Source: an uncultured Bacteroidales bacterium
GTDB lineage: Bacteria; Bacteroidota; Bacteroidia; Bacteroidales; Paludibacteraceae
Length of the DNA: 64,000 nucleotides
Assembly (NCBI GenBank): GCA_902766045.1
Contig: CACXCA010000022.1
Location: 1-64,000 of the forward strand
Reading direction: 5' to 3'
A program made the translations under genes and the position numbers. Numbering within the stretch: position 1 is the stretch's first letter; every line of letters begins with the position of its first letter. The notes beneath the pieces are model-generated. The model was not told where the DNA came from and did no database searches. It saw only the letters and a program-made list of their open reading frames with translations. Below are positions 15,528-24,127 of the stretch, piece by piece.

Positions 15528-16691
15528 ATGTACACACAAGAAACGAAATACGAACCTTCTCATACGATCAGACAAAGCAATTTATTTGCCATCGACAATG
15601 ACAAGGTCATAGAAGTTCACTCTATCTTCACCGTTGTTCAAGACAATGGTCATGAGACAGATTCCTTTGAGGAACAGCTCAACCGACTCAAAGCTGCTTA
15701 TTCCTCTTGGTGTACTGAGAAGAAAAGCACCAACAGTACCTTGTTCATTCGCTTTTTTGTTTCCGATATAGCCAATCAAGCCTCTTTCATTCAAAGCAAA
15801 GATTTTGCCAACTGCGCCATCAGCATCGTGCAACAACCCCCATTGGCTTATCACACAAAAGTCTCCATGTGGTGTTATGACATAATCGGACAAAACGTTG
15901 TTTCTGACGGTGTTTTTCACTTCTTTCAAAACAACGGATACACACACTACTGGACAGCCAACAGAAGTTTAGCAGAAGGTGATTCTGCCTTCCAGACCCA
16001 TCGTCTTCTCGAAACCTACGAAGAAGATTTAACTAAGGCAGGTATTCAGTTTGCCGATAACTGCATAAGAACCTGGTTCTTCGTACAAAACGTGGATGTC
16101 AACTACCAGGGAGTTGTAAAAGGAAGAAAAGAGAACTTTGAAACTATAGGGCTCACACAAGACACACATTACATCGCCAGTACAGGGATTGAAGGACGGA
16201 CTGTCCAACCTTCCTCTTACGTCTTACTTGATGCCTATGCCGTAAAAGGACTTCAAAAAGGACAACAGCAGTATCTATATGCCAAAGAGTACCTTAATTC
16301 AACCTACGAATACGGCGTCACCTTCGAACGAGGAGTAAAAGTCATGTATGGCGACCGTGATCACCTATACATCTCGGGAACTGCCAGCATCAACAACAAA
16401 GGTGAAGTAATGCACGTCGGAGACATTAAAAAACAGACCTTTCGGATGCTGGAGAATGTGGAAGCTCTGCTTCATGAAGGAGAAGCCGAAGTATCGGACA
16501 TCGCAATATGCATCATTTATCTGAGAGATATGGCTGATTATCAAACCGTAAAAAAAATAATTGACGAATCCGCATTTAAAACATGCGCTAAAACATTTGT
16601 GCTAGCACCAGTCTGCCGTCCCACTTGGCTGATTGAAATGGAATGTATAGCCATCCGTGCCAATAAGAATGAAAAATACAAGAATTTCTAA
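15528..16691 (+). CDS. Rid/chorismatase-fold protein (YjgF superfamily)
   Basis: A 387-residue cytoplasmic protein. The C-terminal part (about 250-385) has the YjgF/Rid pattern: GVTFERGVKV, HLYISGTASINNKGEV, QTFRMLENVEALL, and LAPVCRPTWLIEMECIA near the end. The long N-terminal half makes it resemble two-domain members such as the FkbO/Hyg5 chorismate hydrolases rather than single-domain RidA (about 130 residues). Whether it uses chorismate or an imine cannot be decided here. It has its own strong promoter. A second ATG at 15521 is in another frame. Confidence 0.65.
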   Translation: MYTQETKYEPSHTIRQSNLFAIDNDKVIEVHSIFTVVQDNGHETDSFEEQLNRLKAAYSSWCTEKKSTNSTLFIRFFVSDIANQASFIQSKDFANCAISIVQQPPLAYHTKVSMWCYDIIGQNVVSDGVFHFFQNNGYTHYWTANRSLAEGDSAFQTHRLLETYEEDLTKAGIQFADNCIRTWFFVQNVDVNYQGVVKGRKENFETIGLTQDTHYIASTGIEGRTVQPSSYVLLDAYAVKGLQKGQQQYLYAKEYLNSTYEYGVTFERGVKVMYGDRDHLYISGTASINNKGEVMHVGDIKKQTFRMLENVEALLHEGEAEVSDIAICIIYLRDMADYQTVKKIIDESAFKTCAKTFVLAPVCRPTWLIEMECIAIRANKNEKYKNF

Positions 16692-16788
16692 CACAATTAT
16701 TAGCGAATTACGTTTTTTTTTCTTATTTTGCAAACTAAATAAATCAGGGTTCAGAACAAACAAGAAAAATAGATAACCACAAATATAT

Positions 16789-17178
16789 ATGCCAATGAAA
16801 GATATTTTTCAATTAGAATATGTATTAGGGAAGATTTCACAGAATGTATTGTGGAATGCATTGAGTACGGCAGACGGCTTAACTTGCTGGTTTGCCGACA
16901 GAGTTGAAGAGAAAGAGAACATTTTCACATTTTATTGGGGAAGAAGTTGTCAAAGTGCACAAATGCTTCTAAGCAAAATAAATAGCCATGTCAGATTCCG
17001 TTGGGATGATGAAGATGACGGACGATCCTACTTTGAGATGAGAATCAGCATGTCTGAGATATCGGAAGATATAACACTCACAATAACAGACTTTTGCGAA
17101 TCATCTGACGACATGGAAGATTTAACTAGTTGGTGGAATAGTCAGATTGAAAAATTGCAAAAAGCACTTGGGATGTAG
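16789..17178 (+). CDS. START-like domain protein
   Basis: A 129-residue SRPBCC-fold protein of the START-like type common in Bacteroidota: FQLEYVLGKISQNVLWNALS, then GLTCWFADRV, IFTFYWG, and a C-terminal amphipathic helix LTSWWNSQIEKLQKAL. Such proteins have a hydrophobic cavity, but the ligand is unknown. No export signal. A second in-frame ATG lies two codons on. It precedes the LptF/G-type gene by 51 bp; a lipid link would be an inference. Confidence 0.75.
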   Translation: MPMKDIFQLEYVLGKISQNVLWNALSTADGLTCWFADRVEEKENIFTFYWGRSCQSAQMLLSKINSHVRFRWDDEDDGRSYFEMRISMSEISEDITLTITDFCESSDDMEDLTSWWNSQIEKLQKALGM

Positions 17179-17198
17179 GTAGAACAAAGTAAATTCAT

Positions 17199-17206
17199 TA
17201 ACTTTG
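17199..17206 (+). promoter_or_regulatory. -7 promoter element of LptF/G gene
   Basis: TAACTTTG matches TAnnTTTG, 23 bp before the ATG at 17230. No TTG at the ideal spacing. Confidence 0.6.
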
Positions 17207-17229
17207 CGCCAGTTTTTATCGAATATGTA

Positions 17230-18705
17230 ATGCATATCAAAAAATTATACTCCTACTTAATTAAAAGTTACCTTGGTACATTCCTGGCGACGTTCCTTGT
17301 TTGCTTGTTCGTTGTCTTAATGCAATTTTTGTGGAGATACGTAGATGAAATGGTAGGCAAAGGTTTGGAAATCTCCGTATTAGCCGAGTTTTTCTTTTAT
17401 GCAGCTCTATCATTATTCTCCATGGCGCTGCCTCTTGCTATCCTACTCTCTTCATTGATTACCTTTGGAAACTTGGGAGAAAGATTGGAATTATTAGCCA
17501 TGAAAGCTGCCGGCATCTCCCTCTTCCGAATTATGAAACCATACATCATCTTCATATCGATTATTTGTGTGGGAGCCTTTTTCTATTCTAATGCAGCAAT
17601 GCCGAAAATACAGACCAAACTCTGGACATTGCTGTTCTCCATGAGACAAAAATCTCCGGAAGTGGAAATTCCAGAAGGTTCATTCTATCAAGGAATCAAT
17701 GGTTATCACATCTACGTACGAGAAAAAGACAAGAAGACCAAAGTCCTGAAAAACATCATGATATATGATTTCACAAAAGGATTTGACAACTCTGTAGTAC
17801 TGGCCGCCGACTCCGGAAAACTACAAACAGCCAGCGACAAACAAAGTCTGCTTCTCTCCCTCTACTCCGGAGAATCATTCGAAAATCTGAAAAATCAAAC
17901 CTCTACGAATAAGAATGTTCCCTATCGTCGGGAAACCTACTCATACAAACAACTTCTTATTGAGTTTGATGCCAACTTCAACAAGGTGGATGAATCAATC
18001 ATGTCCAACCGATATATGGGCAAAGACCTCGATGCTTTGACCCAAGCCATCGATTCCATGCATCATCACTCCGATAGTATCACACACTCTTATTACGACC
18101 TCTATCAGAAACAATACTTCGAAAGAGGTCTGCTCAATATCTCAACCATCTATCTGACTGATACCATATCCACCTACCAACGATATAATCTGGAGAAACT
18201 ACTGAAGGCACATCCAACCAACATTCAGATAGAGATGGTCCAAAGAGCCATGCAACAGATAACCCGCAATAAAATGGATATGCCTTTCATTCATAGCGTA
18301 AAAGACAATAATGACAGACGTATTCACCGATTTGACATTGAGCGACATAGGAAATTCACCCTTTCCTTTGCCTGTCTTATCTTTTTCTTTATCGGTGCAC
18401 CATTAGGTGCCATCATCCGAAAAGGGGGATTAGGATTACCTGTTGTCATCTCCGTCATATTATTTATCATATATTACATTATTGATAATACCGGCTACAA
18501 AATGGCCAGAGAAGGTGTTTGGCGAGTATGGCAAGGAATATGGCTAAGTTCATCTATCCTATTCCCTTTAGGCATCAGTCTTACATATCTGGCAGCAACC
18601 GACAGAACAGTTAATCTAGGCAATCTGCTTTTTGTCACGAAGGTCAAGAAACTGCTGTCGAAGATTTTAAAGAAAAATGACAATCAAGAACTAGAATCAA
18701 ACTAA
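17230..18705 (+). CDS. LptF/LptG family permease (YjgP/YjgQ)
   Basis: A 491-residue inner-membrane protein of the LPS export ABC transporter (Lpt machine). Transmembrane helices lie near residues 15-35, 55-80 and 100-120. A large periplasmic beta-jellyroll region follows (about 130-375, including EIPEGSFYQGINGYHIYV). Three more helices lie near 380-400, 405-425 and 440-460, with FIGAPLGAIIRKGGLGLP typical of the family. LptF and LptG cannot be separated by eye. ribBA follows after 25 bp, probably on the same transcript. Confidence 0.88.
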   Translation: MHIKKLYSYLIKSYLGTFLATFLVCLFVVLMQFLWRYVDEMVGKGLEISVLAEFFFYAALSLFSMALPLAILLSSLITFGNLGERLELLAMKAAGISLFRIMKPYIIFISIICVGAFFYSNAAMPKIQTKLWTLLFSMRQKSPEVEIPEGSFYQGINGYHIYVREKDKKTKVLKNIMIYDFTKGFDNSVVLAADSGKLQTASDKQSLLLSLYSGESFENLKNQTSTNKNVPYRRETYSYKQLLIEFDANFNKVDESIMSNRYMGKDLDALTQAIDSMHHHSDSITHSYYDLYQKQYFERGLLNISTIYLTDTISTYQRYNLEKLLKAHPTNIQIEMVQRAMQQITRNKMDMPFIHSVKDNNDRRIHRFDIERHRKFTLSFACLIFFFIGAPLGAIIRKGGLGLPVVISVILFIIYYIIDNTGYKMAREGVWRVWQGIWLSSSILFPLGISLTYLAATDRTVNLGNLLFVTKVKKLLSKILKKNDNQELESN

Positions 18706-18730
18706 AACCCAATTATAAAATTTCATTCTA

Positions 18731-19939
18731 ATGAACAATTATAAATTAGATAGCATAGAAGATGCTATAGAAGACTTTAAGCAAGGTAAATTCCTCATCG
18801 TAGTTGATGACGAAGATCGTGAAAACGAAGGCGATTTTATTACCTCTGCAGAACTGATCACAGAAGAAAAAGTAAATTTCATGTTAAAAGAGGGACGAGG
18901 TGTCCTGTGCGTTCCAATCACACTTTCCAGATGCGAGGAATTGAAGTTGGAAAAGCAGGTCATCAACAACACCTCCATGCTTGGTACCCCATTCACAGTC
19001 ACCGTGGATAAATTGGCTGACTGCACGACAGGAGTATCCACTCACGATAGAGCTGCTACCATAAAAGCTCTTGCCGACCCTAAATCAACAGCAGAAACAT
19101 TTGGTCGTCCTGGTCACATCAATCCATTATATGCACAAGACAAAGGTGTATTGCGTCGTGCAGGCCACACCGAGGCTGCCGTTGACCTTGCACGAATGGC
19201 TGGACTCTACCCCTGTGCAGCTCTCATCGAGATCATGAATGAAGACGGCACAATGGCTCGAATGCCACAACTCATTGAGAAAGCAAAACAATTCGGCATA
19301 AGAATCATCACAATCAAAGATCTAATTGCCTATAGAATACAAACCGAATCATTGGTTGAAAAAGGTGAAACCGTTCACCTACCAACCAAATACGGTGATT
19401 TCATGCTCACACCATTTCGTCAGAAATCCAACGGACAAGAACACATGGCATTGACCAAAGGCACTTGGAAGAAAAACGAGGCCATTATAGTACGTGTCCA
19501 CTCCTCCTGCGCCACAGGCGACATCTTCGGGTCCCTACGTTGCGAGTGCGGTGAACAATTGGAAGAAGCCATGAAACGCATTGAGGCAGAAGGAAAAGGC
19601 GTACTGGTTTATATGAATCAAGAGGGACGAGGCATTGGTTTGATGAACAAAATCAAAGCCTACAAACTGCAAGAGAATGGATATGACACCGTGGATGCCA
19701 ATGTCCACTTAGGATTCCAACCCGACGAACGAGACTATGGCGTGGGAGCTCAGATCCTACGAGAACTGGGAGTCTCCAAGATGAAACTGATGACCAACAA
19801 CCCTACCAAACGAATTGGGTTGGAAAGCTATGGCTTGGAAATCGTTGAAAACATACCTATAGAGATTAAACCAAACAAATATAATTTTAACTACATCAAG
19901 ACCAAAAAGGAAAGGATGGGACATGATTTACATCTATAA
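18731..19939 (+). CDS. ribBA: Bifunctional DHBP synthase / GTP cyclohydrolase II
   Basis: A 402-residue riboflavin enzyme. The N-terminal RibB domain (to about 200) has the acidic [11 protein letters not shown] motif and [16 protein letters not shown]. The C-terminal RibA domain (about 205-402) has the zinc triad [10 protein letters not shown]...RCECGEQ, the nucleotide-binding EGRGIGL and the Arg-containing [10 protein letters not shown]. Together they make both substrates for lumazine synthase from ribulose-5-P and GTP. No FMN riboswitch was seen in the short spacer. Confidence 0.95.
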   Translation: MNNYKLDSIEDAIEDFKQGKFLIVVDDEDRENEGDFITSAELITEEKVNFMLKEGRGVLCVPITLSRCEELKLEKQVINNTSMLGTPFTVTVDKLADCTTGVSTHDRAATIKALADPKSTAETFGRPGHINPLYAQDKGVLRRAGHTEAAVDLARMAGLYPCAALIEIMNEDGTMARMPQLIEKAKQFGIRIITIKDLIAYRIQTESLVEKGETVHLPTKYGDFMLTPFRQKSNGQEHMALTKGTWKKNEAIIVRVHSSCATGDIFGSLRCECGEQLEEAMKRIEAEGKGVLVYMNQEGRGIGLMNKIKAYKLQENGYDTVDANVHLGFQPDERDYGVGAQILRELGVSKMKLMTNNPTKRIGLESYGLEIVENIPIEIKPNKYNFNYIKTKKERMGHDLHL

Positions 19940-20018
19940 ATCACACAAAAGATTATTAGATAATGTAAGTTCATGACAAAAAATTTGCGAAAATCATCGT
20001 AAAAAAGAAATAACAAAC

Positions 20019-20026
20019 TATTTTTG
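20019..20026 (+). promoter_or_regulatory. -7 promoter element of exbB operon
   Basis: TATTTTTG matches TAnnTTTG, 20 bp before the exbB ATG. Confidence 0.55.
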
Positions 20027-20046
20027 TACAAAAATAAAATTATAAT

Positions 20047-20703
20047 ATGGTACTATTACAAGCAGCAGAGGCTGAAGTTGCAAGCCTCAACCTAATGGAT
20101 ATGGCAATGAAGGGAGGATGGATTATGATTCCTCTATTGTTACTTTGCATTATGGCAATCTATATATTTATAGAGCGCCTCATCGTTATCCGAAAAGCAA
20201 GCTACAAGGACCCTTCCTTCATGAATAAGATCAAGGATTACATCAACGAAGGAAAGATTGATGCCGCATTGACATTATGTAAAAACACAGATACACCTTA
20301 TTCAAGAATGGTTGAAAAAGGTATTGAGCGATTAGGTCGCCCAATGAATGACGTATTGGTAGCCGTTGAGAATGTAGGTAATATCGAAGTAGGTAAACTG
20401 GAGCGCGGTCTATCCTTATTGGCAACAACCGCAGGTGGTGGCCCGATGATCGGATTCCTTGGTACCGTTATTGGTATGATTCAAGCCTTCTTCAATATGG
20501 CCAATGCAGGTAATAACGTAGATGTGACCTCCCTTGCAGATGGAATATACACCGCCATGGTAACAACAGTGGCTGGATTGATTGTAGGTATCATTGCATT
20601 CTTTGCCTACAATTATCTAACATCGAAGGTAGATACAGTTGTAAACAACATGGAAGCTCGCACGCTGGAATTCATGGATATTCTAAACGAGCCAGCTAAC
20701 TAA
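20047..20703 (+). CDS. exbB: MotA/TolQ/ExbB proton channel protein
   Basis: A 218-residue inner-membrane protein. Three transmembrane segments lie near residues 23-43, 125-145 and 165-190. The conserved GLLATTAGGGPMIGFLGTV-type signature (LLATTAGGGPMIGFLGTV) precedes the second, and VTSLADGIYTAMVTTVAG spans the third. With ExbD it uses proton-motive force to drive TonB. First of the exbB-exbD-tonB operon, with its own promoter. Confidence 0.9.
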   Translation: MVLLQAAEAEVASLNLMDMAMKGGWIMIPLLLLCIMAIYIFIERLIVIRKASYKDPSFMNKIKDYINEGKIDAALTLCKNTDTPYSRMVEKGIERLGRPMNDVLVAVENVGNIEVGKLERGLSLLATTAGGGPMIGFLGTVIGMIQAFFNMANAGNNVDVTSLADGIYTAMVTTVAGLIVGIIAFFAYNYLTSKVDTVVNNMEARTLEFMDILNEPAN

Positions 20704-20722
20704 TTCAGGAAAGGATGATACT

Positions 20723-21136
20723 ATGGCACTAAAGAGAAGAAATAAAGCAGAGGCCGGATTTAACATGTCGTCAATGACCGACATTATATTCCTACTCCTC
20801 ATATTCTTTATGCTGACATCCACGGTGGTACACCCTAATGCCATCAAACTGATGCTGCCTCAAAGTTCTGAACAGACATCAGCCAAGCCACTTACCCGTG
20901 TCACCATTGACAAGGAGTTAAATTACTATGTGGCATTTGGGAAAGACACCGAGAGACCCGTTTCATTTGATGAGATTGAGCCATTCCTTCTTCAGATTGA
21001 AAGCGAAGAACCGGAAATGTACGTGGCACTTTATGCTGATGAATCAATTCCGTACGGAGAAGTTGTTAAAGTGCTGAATATTGCGAACAAAAATAAATTC
21101 AAATTGGTCATTGCAACAAGACCAATGGATAAATGA
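20723..21136 (+). CDS. exbD: ExbD/TolR biopolymer transport protein
   Basis: A 137-residue protein with one N-terminal transmembrane helix (about 17-40). The essential Asp lies in SSMTDIIFLLLIFFML. A small periplasmic domain follows, ending VLNIANKNKFKLVIAT. The start is the ATG of MALKRRNKAEAG, preceded by GAAAGGA. It lies 19 bp after exbB and 15 bp before tonB. Confidence 0.92.
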   Translation: MALKRRNKAEAGFNMSSMTDIIFLLLIFFMLTSTVVHPNAIKLMLPQSSEQTSAKPLTRVTIDKELNYYVAFGKDTERPVSFDEIEPFLLQIESEEPEMYVALYADESIPYGEVVKVLNIANKNKFKLVIATRPMDK

Positions 21137-21151
21137 TTTTTTTTGCATTAG

Positions 21152-22024
21152 ATGGACAAATACAAAAAAGCTCAGATAATAGCAGCCATCGGAACCGTAT
21201 TGTTCCACTTAGGAATCCTAATCCTACTGCTTAACACCTACCTCAGGCGCGAAGTTCCTCAAGAGGAAGAAGGCCTGGAGGTAATGTTCGGTATGTCTGA
21301 TGACGGAGGAAACGATTATTTCGAACCTACTCCAGCCAGCGAGATAGCCGAGCAATTAGCAGAAACGATGCCCGACCAAGCTGTGCAGCCAAGCGATGAA
21401 GCCTATCAAACTCAAGACTTGGAAGAATCCGTAACAATGAAAAACGTTAAATCGGAGGAAGAGAAGAAAAAAGAAAAAGAATTAGCTGAGAAGAAAAGAC
21501 AAGAAAAGCTCAAACAACAAGAAGAGCAACGAAGAATTGCTGAAGAGAAAAGGAAAAAAGAGGCTGAGCAACGTCGCCAAGACAGCATCCGCAATGCCAT
21601 TGCCCAAAAGACAAACGTATTTGGCAAAGGCGGTGGTAGCACAGGAATAGAGAGTGATACCAAAGGAACAGGAGGCAACACATCGGGTTCAAAAGGGAAT
21701 CCGTTCGGCAGCAATACCTCTTCTAACACAAATGGATCATCAAGTGGAGGTGGCAACAACTCCTTCTCATTGGAAGGTCGTTCACCTATAGGAAAGATTG
21801 TCCGTCCGACCTACTCAGAACAAGTAGAAGGAAAGATTGTAGTGGCTATCACTGTGGATAAGAACGGAAACGTCATTGAAGCACACATGTCGAAAGGAAC
21901 AACCGTAGATAATGCAGCCGTAATCAACGCTGCATTGGCTGCTGCGAAAAAAACAAAGTTCAACCCAATAGATAAGGATAAAAATCAAATCGGTTTGATC
22001 ACATACGATTTACAACTAAAATAA
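21152..22024 (+). CDS. tonB: TonB-like energy transducer
   Basis: A 290-residue protein. It has an N-terminal transmembrane anchor (about 9-28), an acidic stretch, and a long Lys/Glu/Arg/Gln coiled linker (about 95-150, e.g. EEKKKEKELAEKKRQEK). A Gly/Ser/Asn-rich flexible segment (about 160-205) comes next, then a C-terminal TonB/TolA-type domain (about 208-290) with GKIVVAITVDKNGNVIEA. The linker resembles TolA more than the Pro-rich TonB of enterobacteria, but in Bacteroidota such proteins serve as TonB. It may energise the receptors at 31232 and 58108. Confidence 0.85.
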   Translation: MDKYKKAQIIAAIGTVLFHLGILILLLNTYLRREVPQEEEGLEVMFGMSDDGGNDYFEPTPASEIAEQLAETMPDQAVQPSDEAYQTQDLEESVTMKNVKSEEEKKKEKELAEKKRQEKLKQQEEQRRIAEEKRKKEAEQRRQDSIRNAIAQKTNVFGKGGGSTGIESDTKGTGGNTSGSKGNPFGSNTSSNTNGSSSGGGNNSFSLEGRSPIGKIVRPTYSEQVEGKIVVAITVDKNGNVIEAHMSKGTTVDNAAVINAALAAAKKTKFNPIDKDKNQIGLITYDLQLK

Positions 22025-22033
22025 AAGGAAAAG

Positions 22034-22579
22034 ATGATATACGTATTTTTTGCCAATGGATTTGAAGAGTCTGAAGCCATCGTTCCCATTGATATTATGA
22101 GAAGAGCGGGGCTTGAGGTTACTCTTATTTCCACAACCAATGATATCATGGTAACTGGATCCCACGGAATTGTCATTAAGACAGACGCAAAATTCAACGA
22201 TGTTGATTTTGAGGATGCCGAATTACTCGTATTACCAGGAGGAATGCCAGGCACCAAAAACCTAGACGCACACGCAGGGTTATGCGAACTACTACAGACA
22301 TCAGCAGAAAAAGGCATAAAATTAGCTGCTATCTGCGCTGCCCCTATGGTATTCGGCAATCTGGGTCTGCTCAATGGAGAAAAAGCAACCTGCTATCCTG
22401 GATTTGAAGAGCATCTTATCGGTGCAGAATACCTTGAAAAGAATGTAGTCGTTTCATCGAATCAATTCATCACTTCAAGAGGCGCAGGAACTGCAATGGA
22501 TTTTGGATTGAAAATCGTGGAAATACTAAAGAACAGTAAAATCGCAGAAGAATTAGCTTCTGCCATAATTTACAGATAA
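22034..22579 (+). CDS. DJ-1/PfpI family protein
   Basis: A 181-residue DJ-1 superfamily protein. The nucleophile elbow is LAAICAAP with C101; ANGFEESEAIVPID carries the conserved Glu near the N-terminus, and VLPGGMPG lies on strand 3. Length and motifs match the YajL/ThiJ group, with proposed glyoxalase/deglycase or chaperone activity; the true substrate is unsettled. It starts 9 bp after tonB and ends 1 bp before the next start, so it is tightly coupled in the exbBD-tonB operon. Confidence 0.88.
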   Translation: MIYVFFANGFEESEAIVPIDIMRRAGLEVTLISTTNDIMVTGSHGIVIKTDAKFNDVDFEDAELLVLPGGMPGTKNLDAHAGLCELLQTSAEKGIKLAAICAAPMVFGNLGLLNGEKATCYPGFEEHLIGAEYLEKNVVVSSNQFITSRGAGTAMDFGLKIVEILKNSKIAEELASAIIYR

Positions 22580-22580
22580 C

Positions 22581-23156
22581 ATGAACAGAATATCTTTAAT
22601 CATAGCAACAATATTTGTCTCCTTCCTTTTCCTCCCATCTTGTATAGAAGATGATCAATATGGAGAACCACTAGAGGTTTACGGAAAAGGAGATAATTCA
22701 AGGACAAAAGATATTGTTCCAGAGGAGGAAGAAGAAGAGGAGGAAGAAGAGAATGAGGATTCACAAAAATTCACTGAACTAACAGGTCAGTATGATGGAA
22801 TACTCTATTCCCCAATCTCTCCAGAAGAAACAAACGATTTGGAAGTAACCGTAAAGGCAAACGAAAACTTGACATTCGATTTAGCATTATATGATGCACT
22901 GATCGATGGAATGAAGATAAGTGGACTAGACTTCAAAGGGATACCTTCGAAACACAATGAGAAGAACGATTCATGGAGTTTCTCATTGAAAGACTTGGCT
23001 CTCTCTATAGAAGCGACCAAGGATGGTACCACACTTCCTATTGAAGCTAACGTAAACGTCAACGGAACCGTCAATCAAAACGGGAACCTTGAATTTACGG
23101 TTGTTATCAAAGAGCCATCCATTACATTGAAATACGAAGGAACTCAGAAAAAATAG
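22581..23156 (+). CDS. Small lipoprotein, calycin-like
   Basis: A 191-residue predicted SPII lipoprotein (LPSC, C21). A Glu-rich spacer follows (EEEEEEEEEN region, about 50-60), then a beta-rich domain: TGQYDGILY, LEVTVKANENLTFDLALYD, ANVNVNGTVNQNGNLEF and LKYEGTQ at the end. That pattern fits the small calycin/lipocalin-like lipoproteins of Bacteroidales. Ligand unknown. It starts 1 bp after the DJ-1 stop. The acidic spacer probably holds the domain off the membrane. Confidence 0.65.
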   Translation: MNRISLIIATIFVSFLFLPSCIEDDQYGEPLEVYGKGDNSRTKDIVPEEEEEEEEEENEDSQKFTELTGQYDGILYSPISPEETNDLEVTVKANENLTFDLALYDALIDGMKISGLDFKGIPSKHNEKNDSWSFSLKDLALSIEATKDGTTLPIEANVNVNGTVNQNGNLEFTVVIKEPSITLKYEGTQKK

Positions 23157-23200
23157 GGTTCAGTACTTATATTAATAACTAACTAAAAAACTAAAAGATC

Positions 23201-23920
23201 ATGAAAAAATTAAAATTTTTAGGTTGGGCAATCCTTGCTGGTGCAATGGCGCTCTCATTTAACAGTTGTGGAGATGATGACGACGATGAAATCCTCGACA
23301 ACGGACAAGAACAAAACGGACAGAACGGACAAAACGGACAAAACGGACAAAAAGAAGAAGCAAAAGGTGGTAATATCGTTGGAACTTGGGTTTTGGACGT
23401 AAACGCATCATCTTCTGACATTAACGCTCCTGGATTAGAAGAGCTTATGCAATCAGATCCTGAGATGGTTTCAGAATATGCTGGTGCTGCAACAGATATC
23501 ATTGGAAACACTATTATCTTCAGTGAAGGTGGTAGAGTTGAAATGTGGTATGAAGACGAAGATTCACTAAGCGGTACTTACAAAACTATCGGTAGTGATT
23601 TGGAGTTAACTTTACCTGATGAAGATGGTGTTATGCACACTTTGAAAACTGGTGTTGACATTGTAAAAGAATTTAGCGAAGGCGAAGAAAGCGAAGCTTT
23701 ATCAGAATATATGTCAATGAAAGTTACTTCTATGCAATACACAGCAGAAGGCAACAAACTTATCATCAACATCATCGCAAATGGTTCATTCGACCTAAAA
23801 GCTATGATGAGCGCAATGAGCGGAGAAGGATTCGAAATGGAATTTGATAACTCTGAGATGAATCTTCCAGATGTTATCGAATACACATATAATACTAAAT
23901 TAGTATATAACAAGAAATAA
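23201..23920 (+). CDS. Lipocalin-like lipoprotein with NGQ tandem repeat
   Basis: A 239-residue predicted lipoprotein (FNSC, C23). An Asp-rich stretch (DDDDDE) and a flexible linker of four NGQ repeats (residues 39-50) follow the Cys. The rest starts KGGNIVGTWVLDVNAS, the entry strand of a lipocalin-like barrel, and ends with VIEYTYNTKLVYNKK. Ligand not predictable. It comes 44 bp after the previous lipoprotein and is closed by a strong terminator. The start has good spacing to an AAAAGATC sequence. Confidence 0.7.
   Translation: MKKLKFLGWAILAGAMALSFNSCGDDDDDEILDNGQEQNGQNGQNGQNGQKEEAKGGNIVGTWVLDVNASSSDINAPGLEELMQSDPEMVSEYAGAATDIIGNTIIFSEGGRVEMWYEDEDSLSGTYKTIGSDLELTLPDEDGVMHTLKTGVDIVKEFSEGEESEALSEYMSMKVTSMQYTAEGNKLIINIIANGSFDLKAMMSAMSGEGFEMEFDNSEMNLPDVIEYTYNTKLVYNKK
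23315..23350 (+). repeat. 9-bp coding tandem repeat (AACGGACAA x4)
   Basis: Four consecutive AACGGACAA/G units encode NGQ four times; another unit lies just upstream at 23300. The in-frame period allows length change without frameshift. Confidence 0.85.
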
Positions 23921-23942
23921 TCAACAGATTATCAATAATTTA

Positions 23943-23974
23943 AATAGGGTGTATCGTGGCGATACGCCCTATTT
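23943..23974 (+). terminator. Terminator of the exbB-lipoprotein run
   Basis: AATAGGGTGTATCG pairs with CGATACGCCCTATT around TGG, one mismatch, followed by TTT. Confidence 0.75.
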
Positions 23975-24011
23975 TCGTTCTGTGAAATATTGATTTTTTA
24001 GATTTTTTAAT

Positions 24012-24025
24012 GTTGTCTAAACAAC
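24012..24025. promoter_or_regulatory. Upstream MarR operator candidate
   Basis: GTTGTCTAAACAAC is a palindrome with one mismatch and matches the site at 24063 in 13 of 14 positions. Its centre is 51 bp upstream of the second copy, about five helical turns. Confidence 0.6.
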
Positions 24026-24062
24026 GTTTTAAGATTATTTAACTAAGTTTTTTACCTTTTGT

Positions 24063-24076
24063 GTTGTTTAAACAAC
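24063..24076. promoter_or_regulatory. Promoter-overlapping MarR operator candidate
   Basis: GTTGTTTAAACAAC is a perfect 14-bp palindrome that directly abuts the -7 box at 24077, so a bound dimer would block the promoter. It precedes the marR gene and is best explained as its autoregulatory operator. Confidence 0.7.
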
Positions 24077-24084
24077 TAAATTTG
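24077..24084 (+). promoter_or_regulatory. -7 promoter element of marR-efflux operon
   Basis: TAAATTTG matches TAnnTTTG and touches the palindrome at 24063-24076. The marR ATG lies 43 bp downstream. Confidence 0.65.
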
Positions 24085-24127
24085 CAACGTAATAAAGAAC
24101 AATATAAACAATTTAAAACAGCAAATT

